DNA of 64,000 bases from Deltaproteobacteria bacterium (lineage in GTDB: Bacteria > Desulfobacterota > Desulfuromonadia > Geobacterales > Pseudopelobacteraceae). Where the stretch lies: assembly GCA_019162745.1 (NCBI GenBank), contig JAFLLC010000029.1:142810-206809 (forward strand). The letters run 5' to 3'. The notes below the pieces were generated by a model. The model worked only from the letters and a program-made list of their open reading frames with translations, made no database searches and was not told the origin of the DNA. The translations under genes were made by a program, and so were the position numbers. Positions 9,024 to 17,934 of this stretch are shown here, in pieces. The number at the start of each line of letters is the position of its first letter. The stretch's first letter is position 1.

Positions 9024-11678
9024 TCAGCGTTTTCCCCACAGCGTCAGGAGCGCCGGCAGAAATACCAGAAACGCGGCGACGCTGGCGATCATACCAAGCG
9101 ACATGACTGCGCCGATACTGGAAACACCCTGGTGGTGCGCAACCATAAGAGCGCCAAAGCTGAACAGGATCGTCAAGGCGTTCAGGAATACTCCAATGCC
9201 GGCGCTGCTGACCGCTACCATGCCAGGAGACTCATTTCCCTGGCGGTAGCGGTTCAGTATATATATTGCCGAATCGATTCCTACCCCCAGAATCAGCGGC
9301 AGCACAATGATATTGGCCGAGTTGAAACTGATCCCTGTTAATCTCATACCGCCAATCATCAATAATAGCCCGGCCCCCAGAGGCACTATTCCCAGCAGGG
9401 CGTAGCGGATGCTCCTGAAATTGATCAGCAGGATGACGGCGATGCCGATGAATGCATAGATGAAAGCTTTCAGGTAGGCATCTCGCAGCACGGAGAGCGA
9501 TTCATACACCATGACCGGTTCGCCGGTGGCTTGCGGCGAGACGCTCTTGACCTGAGCGACGAACTCCTGCAGCGGTTCCCGCTCGAAAATTTCTTTCTTC
9601 GCTGCCACCTGCAGCAGCAGTTTGCCGCTACTGCCGACAAAACGCTGCAAAAGCTGCGGCGGAACATCAGCTTCGCTGATCGGCGCTGCCTCCAGACTCT
9701 CTTTCACCATCCGCAGTTTGTCGGGCAGACCGGCAAACATGCTCCCCTGAAATTCCCGCAGCAGTCCCAGAGCATTTTTATCCTTTTCCGCTTCCAGCGT
9801 GCTGAAAAATTTGTCCAGTGTAGTCAGAAAGGCTGCCGTCGGCTTTGCTTCCGGGGCTTTGCGCACCTCCAGCGCATTCTTGAGTTTCTCTACCCGGTCA
9901 CGGAAATCTTCAAATACTTTCGGAAGCGCCATGACCTGCAGGTTTTCTTCATATGGTACCGGCTTGACCTGAGCCATAATCAGGCGTAGCGCCGTCAGTT
10001 CTGCAAGTTTTTCACGCTGTTGGTCAGGCACAAAGGACAGCTTGCTGACAACATGATCTACGGCAGGCAGCTTCTCCAGTCGCTCGGCCAGAGTGCGTGC
10101 TTCTGCTTCATCCCTGGCTGTCACGACGGCAAAATAGCCGGAGTTTTCCTTGCTGCGCATCAGCTTGTAGGCGTACTCAACCGATTGCAGCCCTTTGGCC
10201 TGCAGGTTCATCAGGTTGTAATCGAAGCGCATGGTCAGGGCAGGGTACAGGCAGACCAACGACAGCAGCAGCGCTGCGGCGATGACCGTTTTCGGTCTGG
10301 AAAAAAGAAAAGGTAAGAAAGCTCCCTTCCTTTCAATGTGATGGTTGGCGGAGGGCTCTGGTGAGGCCTTCCGAAACCGCGCCAGCAGCACCAGCATCGC
10401 CGGCAGTACGGTGAAGGTGGCAATTACGCAGATGACAATACCGCTGGCCGCGATGATGCCTAATTCGGCAATGCCTTTGAAATCCGTAAGGACAAACGTA
10501 ACAAAGGCCAGCGCTGTTGTGGCAGCGGCCATGGTTATGGAGCGGTAATTTGTCGTGAGCGCTGTCTCGATCGCTGTCGGGTGCCCGGCGCCATGGGTCA
10601 GCTCTTCCTGATAGCGCAGCACCACCTGGATGCCGTACTCGATCCCAAGTCCTATCAGCATTATGGCAAAAACCATCGAAAGTATATTCAGGTGCCCGAT
10701 CGTCAAGGTGGCAAAACCGAAGGAAAGGCTGATTCCAACGATCAGAGAAACCATTGCTGCGATCACGTTCAGCAGGCCGCGGAAGGCAAACAGCAGCAGG
10801 ATCACGGTCAGGGAGAGGGAGAGTATCGTGGCAATGCCGATGTCTCTCTGACTGGTGGCCATCTCTTCATACTCCAGCACCGGCACTCCGGTCAGGCCAC
10901 CACTTATTCCCTTGAACTCGGGCTTTTGCAGAATTTCATCCAGGGCGGCACGGGCTGCCTTGATCGACTTCTCGGAAGCGACAAAGCTTCCCTCTTTCTT
11001 GATAGGCAGCATTGTTATGATCTGCTGTCTGCCGGCACTCTCCAGCATGGAAGGCCTGTCGCCGCCACCTTTCAGGAAGGAATCCATCGACAATCCACTT
11101 GATTTACCGTCAAAAGCCTTGAACCCCTTGTCCAGCGTGGTCAGCATGAATGTCAGGCTCGCCAGCACCGCCGGATCACCCGATTCCAGATAACCATCGA
11201 TCTGCCCGGTCAGGCTGGTGAAAAGTGTTTGTACCGATGGCGCGGCAGATAGATCTTTCAATATCGGAGCCGCTATTGTCAACGTATGACGCAGGTTTTT
11301 AATGTCATCCAGCGGCATGAACAACAGGCCGTTTTTGCGGAAGAAGGGGAGATCCCCAGGATAAAAAACTTCGCGGAATATATCTTTGTCTACAGTAAGT
11401 CGGGTATAGAGCGCATCGGCAGCACGGGTTGATTTTTCGGCATCATCCGATTCTATCACCGCCACAATCTCTTCCTGATCTCCGAATTCGGTGCGGTAGG
11501 CGCGGTAATCAACCTGAAAGGTGGCGTTCCTCGGCATCAGATCATCCCGGCCGGTCAGGAACTTCATGTTATTTATCGTGTATATGACAGAGATGGAAGA
11601 AAACAGCAGGGCCAGGGTAAGAATCAGGCGCGGATATTGAGAGATGAATGTGAACAGACGACTATGCTTTTTGGACAC
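9024..11678 (-). CDS. MMPL/RND-superfamily exporter, HpnN-like
   Basis: About 884 residues start at GTG 11678, preferred over upstream starts because AAAGGAG lies 5 nt before it and the protein then begins SKKHSRLFTF. Two repeats each contain one helix, a large periplasmic domain and a five-helix sterol-sensing/MMPL block (about 265-445 and 735-880). The layout and the FLTGRDDLMP segment resemble RND lipid exporters such as the hopanoid-associated HpnN, which move lipids from the inner to the outer membrane. No hopanoid biosynthesis gene is adjacent, so the lipid substrate is open. It stands alone on the minus strand. Confidence 0.8.
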   Translation of the reverse strand: MSKKHSRLFTFISQYPRLILTLALLFSSISVIYTINNMKFLTGRDDLMPRNATFQVDYRAYRTEFGDQEEIVAVIESDDAEKSTRAADALYTRLTVDKDIFREVFYPGDLPFFRKNGLLFMPLDDIKNLRHTLTIAAPILKDLSAAPSVQTLFTSLTGQIDGYLESGDPAVLASLTFMLTTLDKGFKAFDGKSSGLSMDSFLKGGGDRPSMLESAGRQQIITMLPIKKEGSFVASEKSIKAARAALDEILQKPEFKGISGGLTGVPVLEYEEMATSQRDIGIATILSLSLTVILLLFAFRGLLNVIAAMVSLIVGISLSFGFATLTIGHLNILSMVFAIMLIGLGIEYGIQVVLRYQEELTHGAGHPTAIETALTTNYRSITMAAATTALAFVTFVLTDFKGIAELGIIAASGIVICVIATFTVLPAMLVLLARFRKASPEPSANHHIERKGAFLPFLFSRPKTVIAAALLLSLVCLYPALTMRFDYNLMNLQAKGLQSVEYAYKLMRSKENSGYFAVVTARDEAEARTLAERLEKLPAVDHVVSKLSFVPDQQREKLAELTALRLIMAQVKPVPYEENLQVMALPKVFEDFRDRVEKLKNALEVRKAPEAKPTAAFLTTLDKFFSTLEAEKDKNALGLLREFQGSMFAGLPDKLRMVKESLEAAPISEADVPPQLLQRFVGSSGKLLLQVAAKKEIFEREPLQEFVAQVKSVSPQATGEPVMVYESLSVLRDAYLKAFIYAFIGIAVILLINFRSIRYALLGIVPLGAGLLLMIGGMRLTGISFNSANIIVLPLILGVGIDSAIYILNRYRQGNESPGMVAVSSAGIGVFLNALTILFSFGALMVAHHQGVSSIGAVMSLGMIASVAAFLVFLPALLTLWGKR

Positions 11679-11782
11679 GACGGCTCCTTTTGTTAAATAC
11701 ACGCCCCTCAAATAGCACCGCAGGTGGTGAAAAGTCAATGACAGGGGAATCTGGAAATGGCGTATTTCAGCCGGATTTGCTC

Positions 11783-11810
11783 TTGTAAACAACAAAATTA
11801 ACGATATAAT
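11783..11810 (+). promoter_or_regulatory. sigma70-type promoter for the cheB-cheR fusion gene
   Basis: TTGTAA (11783-11788) and a perfect TATAAT (11805-11810) are separated by 16 nt, ending 32 bp before the ATG at 11843. Confidence 0.6.
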
Positions 11811-11842
11811 CACAGCACCATAAGCATCCGAGGAGAATCAGA

Positions 11843-14794
11843 GTGGCGCACAAAAAATTAACAGCACTAAAAACAGCAGAATCACTGCCAGAGACGACCG
11901 GTACAATATTACCTGAACCCCAATTCCCCATCGTCGGCATCGGTGCCTCAGCCGGTGGTCTTGCTGCTTTTGAAGCCTTCTTTTCCGGTATGCCGGCTGA
12001 CAAAGATCCCGATATGGCTTTTGTGCTGGTGCAGCATCTGGCCCCCGATCACAAAAGCATACTGACGGATCTGATCCGGCGCTATACCCGCATGCAGGTT
12101 TTTGAGGCGACAGATGGTGTAATTGTACAGCCTAACTGTGCCTATATTATTCCGCCCGGTTATGACATGGCCGTATTTAAAGGTGCGCTGCAGCTGCTGG
12201 AGCCGACTGCGCCGCGCGGTCAACATCTGCCCATTGATTTTTTCTTCAGCTCGCTGGCCCAGGACCAGCAGGAACGTGCCATCTGCATAATACTTTCCGG
12301 CACCGGCAGTGACGGCACGAAGGGTGCCCGTGTGATCAAAGGTGAAGGCGGGGTGGTCATAGTCCAGAACCCCGGTTCCTGCGAATATGACGGTATGCCG
12401 CGCAGCGTAATAAACTCCGGCTTGGCGGACTATATCCTGCCGCCTGCTGAAATGCCGGCCCAGATTATCTCCTATGCAGCCCACGCCTTCGGTATTCCGC
12501 ATCATCCTGCCACCACACAGAGTCCTGCGGACGAAAACGCGTTGAACAAGATATTCGTCCTGCTGCGCAACCAGACTGGTCATGACTTTTCTCAGTATAA
12601 ACCGACCACCATTAATCGCCGCATCGAGCGGCGCATGGCTCTTTACCAGATTGAAACAAAAGATGGCTATGTCAAATATCTGCAGCAGACCCCAGCCGAA
12701 GTAGAAACACTTTTTAGAGATCTTTTGATCGGTGTTACCAATTTTTTCCGCGACCCGGAAGCCTTCAAGACTCTTGAAAATAAGGTCATACCCATGTTGT
12801 TTACCGGCAAGGCTGCCGGCAGTGTCATCCGCGTCTGGTCACCAGGATGTTCAACTGGTGAGGAGGCTTATTCCATCGCCATCCTTCTCCAGGAACATAT
12901 GGAGAAACTGAAGCAAAACTACTCCTTACAGTTATTCGCGACCGACATCGACAGCAAGGCGGTAGCTACCGCCAGGGTCGGTCTCTATCCGGCCAGTATC
13001 GCTGTTGACATCTCGCCGGAACGGCTCGCGCGTTTCTTTACCCTGGAAGCTGACGGCAACGCCTATCGCATCAATGAATGGCTCCGCAAAATGCTGGTTT
13101 TTTCCGAGCAGGACATTATCAAAGATCCTCCCTTTTCAAAAATCGACCTGATCAGCTGCCGTAATCTGCTGATCTATATGAGCGGGGAATTGCAAAAAAA
13201 ACTGATACCCCTGTTTCGTTACGCGCTGAACCCTGGGGGCATGCTTTTTCTGGGCACGTCCGAAACAGTTGGCAGCTTTGGAGACCTGTTTGAATCAGTT
13301 GACCGTAAAGCGAGGCTGTATCGGCGTAAAGATGATATTCACTGTGCTCCGCGAGCCGCTCTGATTCGGCCTGCCCTACAGGTAGCGACGATCGGTGCAT
13401 CGCTCCCGCTGCTGTCTGCCGGGACGACAGCCGCTGTAAAAGCTCCTCTGCGCGAGCTGACCGAAGAGGCACTGCTGCAGCAGGTAATTCCGGCTGCGGC
13501 ACTTGTCAACGCCAAGGGGGACATTCTTTATCTGCACGGTCGTACCGGGATGTATCTGGAGCCGGCCTCAGGCGTGGCCGGTATCTGTAACATCCTGAAA
13601 ATGGCCCGTGAAGGGTTGCAGCACAAGCTGACCATTGCCCTGCACAAAGCTGTCGCCGGTAAAGAGATCGTGATGGTATCCGGCCTGCGCGTCAAAACCA
13701 ACAGTCACTTTACAATTGTTAACCTGAATATACGCCCGGTGGCGGCAGATCCCGCAAGGGCGCCTGAAACTCCTCTGTACCTTGTTGTTCTTGAGGAAGC
13801 GCCGCTGGCGGAACTGGTTAACAACCTTCTGCCAGTGGATACTGACGCGCACATCGCGGCGCTTGAACAGGAGCTGCGCGACAAGGAAGAAAGCCTGCTT
13901 ATCGCCAATAAGGATCTGGAGGCTTCCAACGCAGAACTCAAATCCTCCAATGAGGAGATGCAGTCGATGAATGAAGAATTGCAATCGACAAACGAAGAGT
14001 TGGTAACATCCCAGGAGGAGTTGCAATCCGTTAACGAAGAGCTGTTTACTGTTAATGCCGAACTGCAGTCGATGGTGACAGATCTGTCACGGGCCAAAAA
14101 TGACATGAACAATCTGCTGGCCGGCACCGACGTCGGTTCGATCTTTGTCGATTTTCAACTGCGCATTGTGTACTTTACACCCGCCGCTACCAAGATCATC
14201 AACCTGGTCCGCAGCGATGTGGGGCGACCGTTAGATCACTTCGCCTCCAACCTGATCGACTACAACAATCTGAAAGCCGATATTAATTCGGTACTTGATT
14301 CCCTGGAATCAAAAGAAATAAATGTGCAGACAACCGGAGGTGAGTGGTACGCAATGCGCATCATGCCGTACCGCACGATAACCAACGCGATCGAGGGGGC
14401 GGTGATTACCTTTATAGACATTACCGCTATACAAAAAGCGCAGAAGGATCTGCTCCGCCTGACTGCGATAGTGCGTGACAGCAACGATGCCATCTTGCTG
14501 GTGGACATGGATGGCAAGATCCTGGCCTGGAATCCGGCGGCGGAACGGTTGTACGGCTGGAGTGAATCCGAGGCGCTGCAGTTGAATGTTATGGACATGG
14601 TTCCGGAAGGGGAGCGAGAAAAGGCTTTGCAGCAGTTGCATGATCTGAGTTTTAATAATAAGCTGGCGCCGTATCGCACGCAAAGGATCGCTAAAGACGG
14701 CAGAAAAGTGGAGGTGCTGATAAGCGCCACCGCTCTGGTGAATTATGCAGGTGATGTGTACGCTGTAGCGACTACTGCAAGGCCTGCGGAATAG
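11843..14794 (+). CDS. CheB-CheR-PAS fusion protein (chemotaxis-type methylesterase/methyltransferase)
   Basis: This 983-residue protein fuses several modules. A CheB methylesterase domain (about 28-212) has the catalytic S36 in GIGASAGG, H65 and D157. A CheR methyltransferase domain (about 235-495) has the SAM-binding VWSPGCSTGEEAYS at 331-344. A connector leads to a long coiled coil rich in SNEELQST-type repeats (about 665-755), followed by two PAS domains (about 755-865 and 870-983). It lacks a receiver and a kinase; the PAS histidine kinase 24 bp downstream is the obvious partner. Such fusions are known, and their methylation targets are usually unclear. No MCP gene is in the window. Confidence 0.9.
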   Translation: MAHKKLTALKTAESLPETTGTILPEPQFPIVGIGASAGGLAAFEAFFSGMPADKDPDMAFVLVQHLAPDHKSILTDLIRRYTRMQVFEATDGVIVQPNCAYIIPPGYDMAVFKGALQLLEPTAPRGQHLPIDFFFSSLAQDQQERAICIILSGTGSDGTKGARVIKGEGGVVIVQNPGSCEYDGMPRSVINSGLADYILPPAEMPAQIISYAAHAFGIPHHPATTQSPADENALNKIFVLLRNQTGHDFSQYKPTTINRRIERRMALYQIETKDGYVKYLQQTPAEVETLFRDLLIGVTNFFRDPEAFKTLENKVIPMLFTGKAAGSVIRVWSPGCSTGEEAYSIAILLQEHMEKLKQNYSLQLFATDIDSKAVATARVGLYPASIAVDISPERLARFFTLEADGNAYRINEWLRKMLVFSEQDIIKDPPFSKIDLISCRNLLIYMSGELQKKLIPLFRYALNPGGMLFLGTSETVGSFGDLFESVDRKARLYRRKDDIHCAPRAALIRPALQVATIGASLPLLSAGTTAAVKAPLRELTEEALLQQVIPAAALVNAKGDILYLHGRTGMYLEPASGVAGICNILKMAREGLQHKLTIALHKAVAGKEIVMVSGLRVKTNSHFTIVNLNIRPVAADPARAPETPLYLVVLEEAPLAELVNNLLPVDTDAHIAALEQELRDKEESLLIANKDLEASNAELKSSNEEMQSMNEELQSTNEELVTSQEELQSVNEELFTVNAELQSMVTDLSRAKNDMNNLLAGTDVGSIFVDFQLRIVYFTPAATKIINLVRSDVGRPLDHFASNLIDYNNLKADINSVLDSLESKEINVQTTGGEWYAMRIMPYRTITNAIEGAVITFIDITAIQKAQKDLLRLTAIVRDSNDAILLVDMDGKILAWNPAAERLYGWSESEALQLNVMDMVPEGEREKALQQLHDLSFNNKLAPYRTQRIAKDGRKVEVLISATALVNYAGDVYAVATTARPAE

Positions 14795-14818
14795 AATGAA
14801 TTAGAAGAGGATTACACC

Positions 14819-16105
14819 ATGACAAGCAGACAACCGGAATCTACTCTGACGTTACGTCAGCGTGCCGAAGAAAAGTTTAAAACTGGTGGTGTCACCTCTA
14901 AAGTTCTTTCAGCCGAGGAGATAGATCAACTCGTCCATGAACTGCAGGTGCATCAAATCGAGCTGGAGATACAAAATGAGGAGTTGCGCCACATTCAGCA
15001 TGATCTGGAGACGGTGAAAAACCGCTACTTCGACCTGTATGATCTGGCGCCGGTTGCGTATCTGACCCTCAGCGGGCTGGGGCTGATCATGGAGGCCAAT
15101 ATAACCGCTGCAACCCTGTTTCGTACGACACGAAAAGAGCTGCTTAATAAGCCGGTAACAAATTTCATACTGCCGGAAGACCAGGGCTCGTATTACCTGT
15201 ACCGCAAACAGGTTATCGAAGGCAATGAATCTCATGGTTGCGAACTTCGTATGGTTCGTGCGGACGGTTCCAGTTTCTGGGCCTATAAGCATGCGATGTC
15301 GGTGCAGGATGGTGAGTACCTGGTTACTTTGACCGATATCACCAGAATCAAACAGACGGAAGAGGAATTGCGCCGCGCCAAGATTGAGGCCGAAGCGGCC
15401 ACTGTTGCCAAGAGTCACTTTCTGGCAAACATGAGCCATGAGATCCGCACCCCGATGAATGCAATCATCGGGGTTATTCAGCTTCTGGAGATGGCTGATT
15501 TGCCGCAGGAGCAGCGGGAGGATTTGGCTATGGCAAAAAAAGCCGGTCTTGATCTGGTACGGCTGATTAACGATATACTCGAACTCTCCAAAATTGAAGC
15601 ACACAAGGTAGAGCTCGAAATATCTCGCTTCAACTTGAAAAACGAGATTGCGGATATCATTAAATTACTGTCACTTCAAGCCCGTGAAAAAGGCCTGGAG
15701 CTTACCTGTTCAATAGCTCCCGACGTTCCGACCGCGCTAAAAGGTGACGCGGGACGATTGCGGCAGATCATCATTAACCTGGTAGGCAACGCCATCAAAT
15801 TTACCCATGCCGGCTCCGTAGAGCTGCAGATCCGCAAAGATGCCGAGAATGCAGATACCGCCACTATCCGCTTTATCGTACGCGATAGCGGCATCGGCAT
15901 TGCGGCAGATAAACAGAGGCTTATATTCGAGCCGTTTACCCAGGCAGACAGTTCCACCATACGCAAATATGGCGGCACCGGTTTGGGCCTGACGATCAGT
16001 AAACGGTTTGCTGAACTGATGGGTGGACATACCGGTGTGGAGAGTACTGAAGGCAAAGGTTCAACCTTTTGGTTCACCGTTATGATGGAGAAGCAGCCAG
16101 GATAG
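14819..16105 (+). CDS. PAS-domain sensor histidine kinase (cytoplasmic)
   Basis: The 428-residue protein has an N-terminal helical region (about 30-70), a PAS domain (about 68-185), a HisKA dimerisation domain with H207 in NMSHEIRTPMN, and a HATPase_c domain with visible N, G1 (DSGIGIA) and G2 (GGTGLGL) boxes. No transmembrane segment is present, so the stimulus is sensed inside the cell. There is no receiver domain and no response regulator directly adjacent. Its gene follows the CheB-CheR-PAS fusion by 24 bp and is probably co-transcribed, suggesting that the two work together as a split signalling protein. Confidence 0.9.
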   Translation: MTSRQPESTLTLRQRAEEKFKTGGVTSKVLSAEEIDQLVHELQVHQIELEIQNEELRHIQHDLETVKNRYFDLYDLAPVAYLTLSGLGLIMEANITAATLFRTTRKELLNKPVTNFILPEDQGSYYLYRKQVIEGNESHGCELRMVRADGSSFWAYKHAMSVQDGEYLVTLTDITRIKQTEEELRRAKIEAEAATVAKSHFLANMSHEIRTPMNAIIGVIQLLEMADLPQEQREDLAMAKKAGLDLVRLINDILELSKIEAHKVELEISRFNLKNEIADIIKLLSLQAREKGLELTCSIAPDVPTALKGDAGRLRQIIINLVGNAIKFTHAGSVELQIRKDAENADTATIRFIVRDSGIGIAADKQRLIFEPFTQADSSTIRKYGGTGLGLTISKRFAELMGGHTGVESTEGKGSTFWFTVMMEKQPG

Positions 16106-16107
16106 TA

Positions 16108-16137
16108 ATGATCGGAAATGTATTGCCCCGCAGCTAA
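16108..16137 (+). CDS. Possible 9-codon leader peptide before the ABC-F terminator
   Basis: A short frame encoding MIGNVLPRS begins 2 nt after the kinase stop, with AGGA about 5 nt upstream. It ends 28 nt before a terminator hairpin that itself precedes an ABC-F gene. Some antibiotic-resistance ABC-F genes are controlled by leader-peptide attenuation, which is why it is listed. I see no convincing antiterminator by eye, and the frame may be chance. Confidence 0.15.
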   Translation: MIGNVLPRS

Positions 16138-16165
16138 AATATATGTTATATATCAACAGTTCGTG

Positions 16166-16199
16166 AACCACAGAGCTCACCAAGGCCCTGTGGTTTTTT
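16166..16199 (+). terminator. Rho-independent terminator between kinase and ABC-F gene
   Basis: AACCACAG (16166-16173) pairs with CTGTGGTT (16188-16195), followed by a run of six T. It ends the chemotaxis/kinase unit, 29 bp before the ABC-F start. Confidence 0.8.
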
Positions 16200-16227
16200 A
16201 TTTCTCAGCGAGGAGCACCCAACCAGC

Positions 16228-17865
16228 ATGATTGCAGCATCAAATATCACCCTTTCCTACGGTAAACGAGTACTTTTCAAAGATGTTAATATCAAATTCA
16301 CCCCCGGCAACTGCTATGGTTTGATCGGCGCAAACGGGTCGGGGAAGTCGACCTTTCTCAAGATTCTTGCCGGTGAGATTGAGGCGGACAAGGGGGAAGT
16401 CGTTGTCGGTCCCCGGGAGCGAATAGCCGTTCTCCGTCAGGACCAGTTTGCCTTCGATGATGAAACCGTTTTCAACACGGTGATCATGGGGCACAAGCGG
16501 CTGTACGATGTCATGATCGCGCGTGAAGCTATTTATGCCAAGGCTGAATTCAGTGAAGAGGACGGTGTGCGTTCCGCCGAACTTGAGAGTGATTTCGCGG
16601 AAATGAACGGCTACGAAGTTGAATCCGAGGCAGCCGTGCTTCTGAACGGCCTGGGGATATCCGAAGAGCTGCGAACAAAGCAGATGAAGGAACTTGAGGC
16701 GGGTGACAAGGTGCGCGTACTGCTGGCGCAGGCCCTGTTCGGCAATCCGGATGTGCTGCTGCTGGACGAACCGACCAACAACCTTGACCTGAAATCCATA
16801 AACTGGCTGGAAGAGTTTCTGTTCCGCTTTCCCAATACTGTCATCGTTGTGTCGCATGACCGTCACTTTTTGAACCAGGTCTGTACGCATACCGCCGATA
16901 TCGATTTCGGGCGGATTCAAATTTATGTCGGCAATTATGATTTCTGGTATCAGGCTGCCCAGCTGAACTTAAAGCAGAAGCAGAACGAAAACCGCAAAGT
17001 ATCCGAAAGAGCTGATGAACTTAAAGCTTTTATCCAGCGCTTCAGCTCCAATGCCTCCAAGGCAAAGCAGGCAACTTCGCGCCGGAAACTGCTCGACAAA
17101 CTTACCGTTGAGGATATGCCGATCTCATCCCGTAAATATCCGCATGTGGTTTTCAAACCGGAGCGCCCCTGCGGCGATATTATTCTGGAAATTGAAGGAT
17201 TGACCAAAGAGATAGACGGGGTCAAGGTGCTGAATAATTTTGACCTGATTGTGCGCAAGGGGGACAAGATTGCTTTTGTCGGAGCAAACTCCCTTGCGAG
17301 AACGACACTTTTCCAGATTCTGGCCGGTGAGCTGAAACCGGACAGCGGCACCTACCGCTGGGGCATCACTATTTCCAGTGCCTATTTCCCCAAAGAAAAC
17401 AGCCAGTACTTTGAACGAGAAATGACCCTTATTGAGTGGCTGGGGCAGTATTCACCCCCGACTGAGGGTGAGACCTTTGCCCGCGGGTTCCTCGGCAGGA
17501 TGCTGTTCTCCGGCGAAGAAGCCATGAAGAAAACAACGGTTCTCTCCGGCGGCGAAAAAGTCCGCTGTATGTTGTCGCGCATGATGCTGACCGCCGCCAA
17601 TGTGATTGTTCTGGATGAACCGACCAACCACCTCGATCTGGAATCGATTACCGCGCTTAATGAGGGACTGATCGCGTTTAGCGAGGTAGTACTGTTTGCT
17701 TCTCACGACCATGAATTTGTCTCAACCATTGCCAACCGGATTATTGAGATCACGCCGGGTGGCGTTATTGACCGGACTATGGGTTTTGAAGAATATCTTG
17801 AGAGCGAAGATGTCAATCGTGAGCGTGATGAACTGTATCACGGTCACGCCGATCTGACTCTTTAA
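16228..17865 (+). CDS. ABC-F protein, YbiT-like, with degenerate second Walker A
   Basis: This 545-residue soluble protein has two ATP-binding cassettes and no membrane part. NBD1 has GANGSGKST at about 34-42 and LLLDEPTNNLD at about 178-188. NBD2 has LSGGEKVR and IVLDEPTNHLD. The linker between them is the ABC-F P-site tRNA interaction motif region (about 245-300, rich in K/R/N/Q). ABC-F proteins bind the ribosomal E site and modulate translation. Sequence order and the non-canonical NBD1 signature (LEAGDKVRVLLAQALF) match YbiT. The second P-loop reads GANSLARTT: the invariant lysine is arginine and a glycine is lost, so NBD2 may bind ATP poorly or not at all. Confidence 0.88.
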   Translation: MIAASNITLSYGKRVLFKDVNIKFTPGNCYGLIGANGSGKSTFLKILAGEIEADKGEVVVGPRERIAVLRQDQFAFDDETVFNTVIMGHKRLYDVMIAREAIYAKAEFSEEDGVRSAELESDFAEMNGYEVESEAAVLLNGLGISEELRTKQMKELEAGDKVRVLLAQALFGNPDVLLLDEPTNNLDLKSINWLEEFLFRFPNTVIVVSHDRHFLNQVCTHTADIDFGRIQIYVGNYDFWYQAAQLNLKQKQNENRKVSERADELKAFIQRFSSNASKAKQATSRRKLLDKLTVEDMPISSRKYPHVVFKPERPCGDIILEIEGLTKEIDGVKVLNNFDLIVRKGDKIAFVGANSLARTTLFQILAGELKPDSGTYRWGITISSAYFPKENSQYFEREMTLIEWLGQYSPPTEGETFARGFLGRMLFSGEEAMKKTTVLSGGEKVRCMLSRMMLTAANVIVLDEPTNHLDLESITALNEGLIAFSEVVLFASHDHEFVSTIANRIIEITPGGVIDRTMGFEEYLESEDVNRERDELYHGHADLTL

Positions 17866-17889
17866 TCTGAAATATGCTTTCAGTAATAG

Positions 17890-17918
17890 ACCACAGGGAT
17901 ATCTCCTTGTGGTTTTTT
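17890..17918 (+). terminator. Rho-independent terminator after the YbiT-like gene
   Basis: ACCACAGGGA (17890-17899) pairs with TCCTTGTGGT (17904-17913, one G-T pair) around a 4-nt loop, followed by six T. The stem sequence closely resembles that of the terminator at 16166-16199. Confidence 0.8.
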
Positions 17919-17934
17919 ACACAACGGAGAGGTC

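Noticed and set aside
11948..12583. 211-codon minus-strand frame opposite the CheB domain
   Set aside because: Antisense to a conserved catalytic domain; its sequence has no recognisable motif.
16240..16920. 226-codon minus-strand frame opposite the first ABC-F gene
   Set aside because: Shadow of the conserved ABC-F coding frame; no family resemblance.
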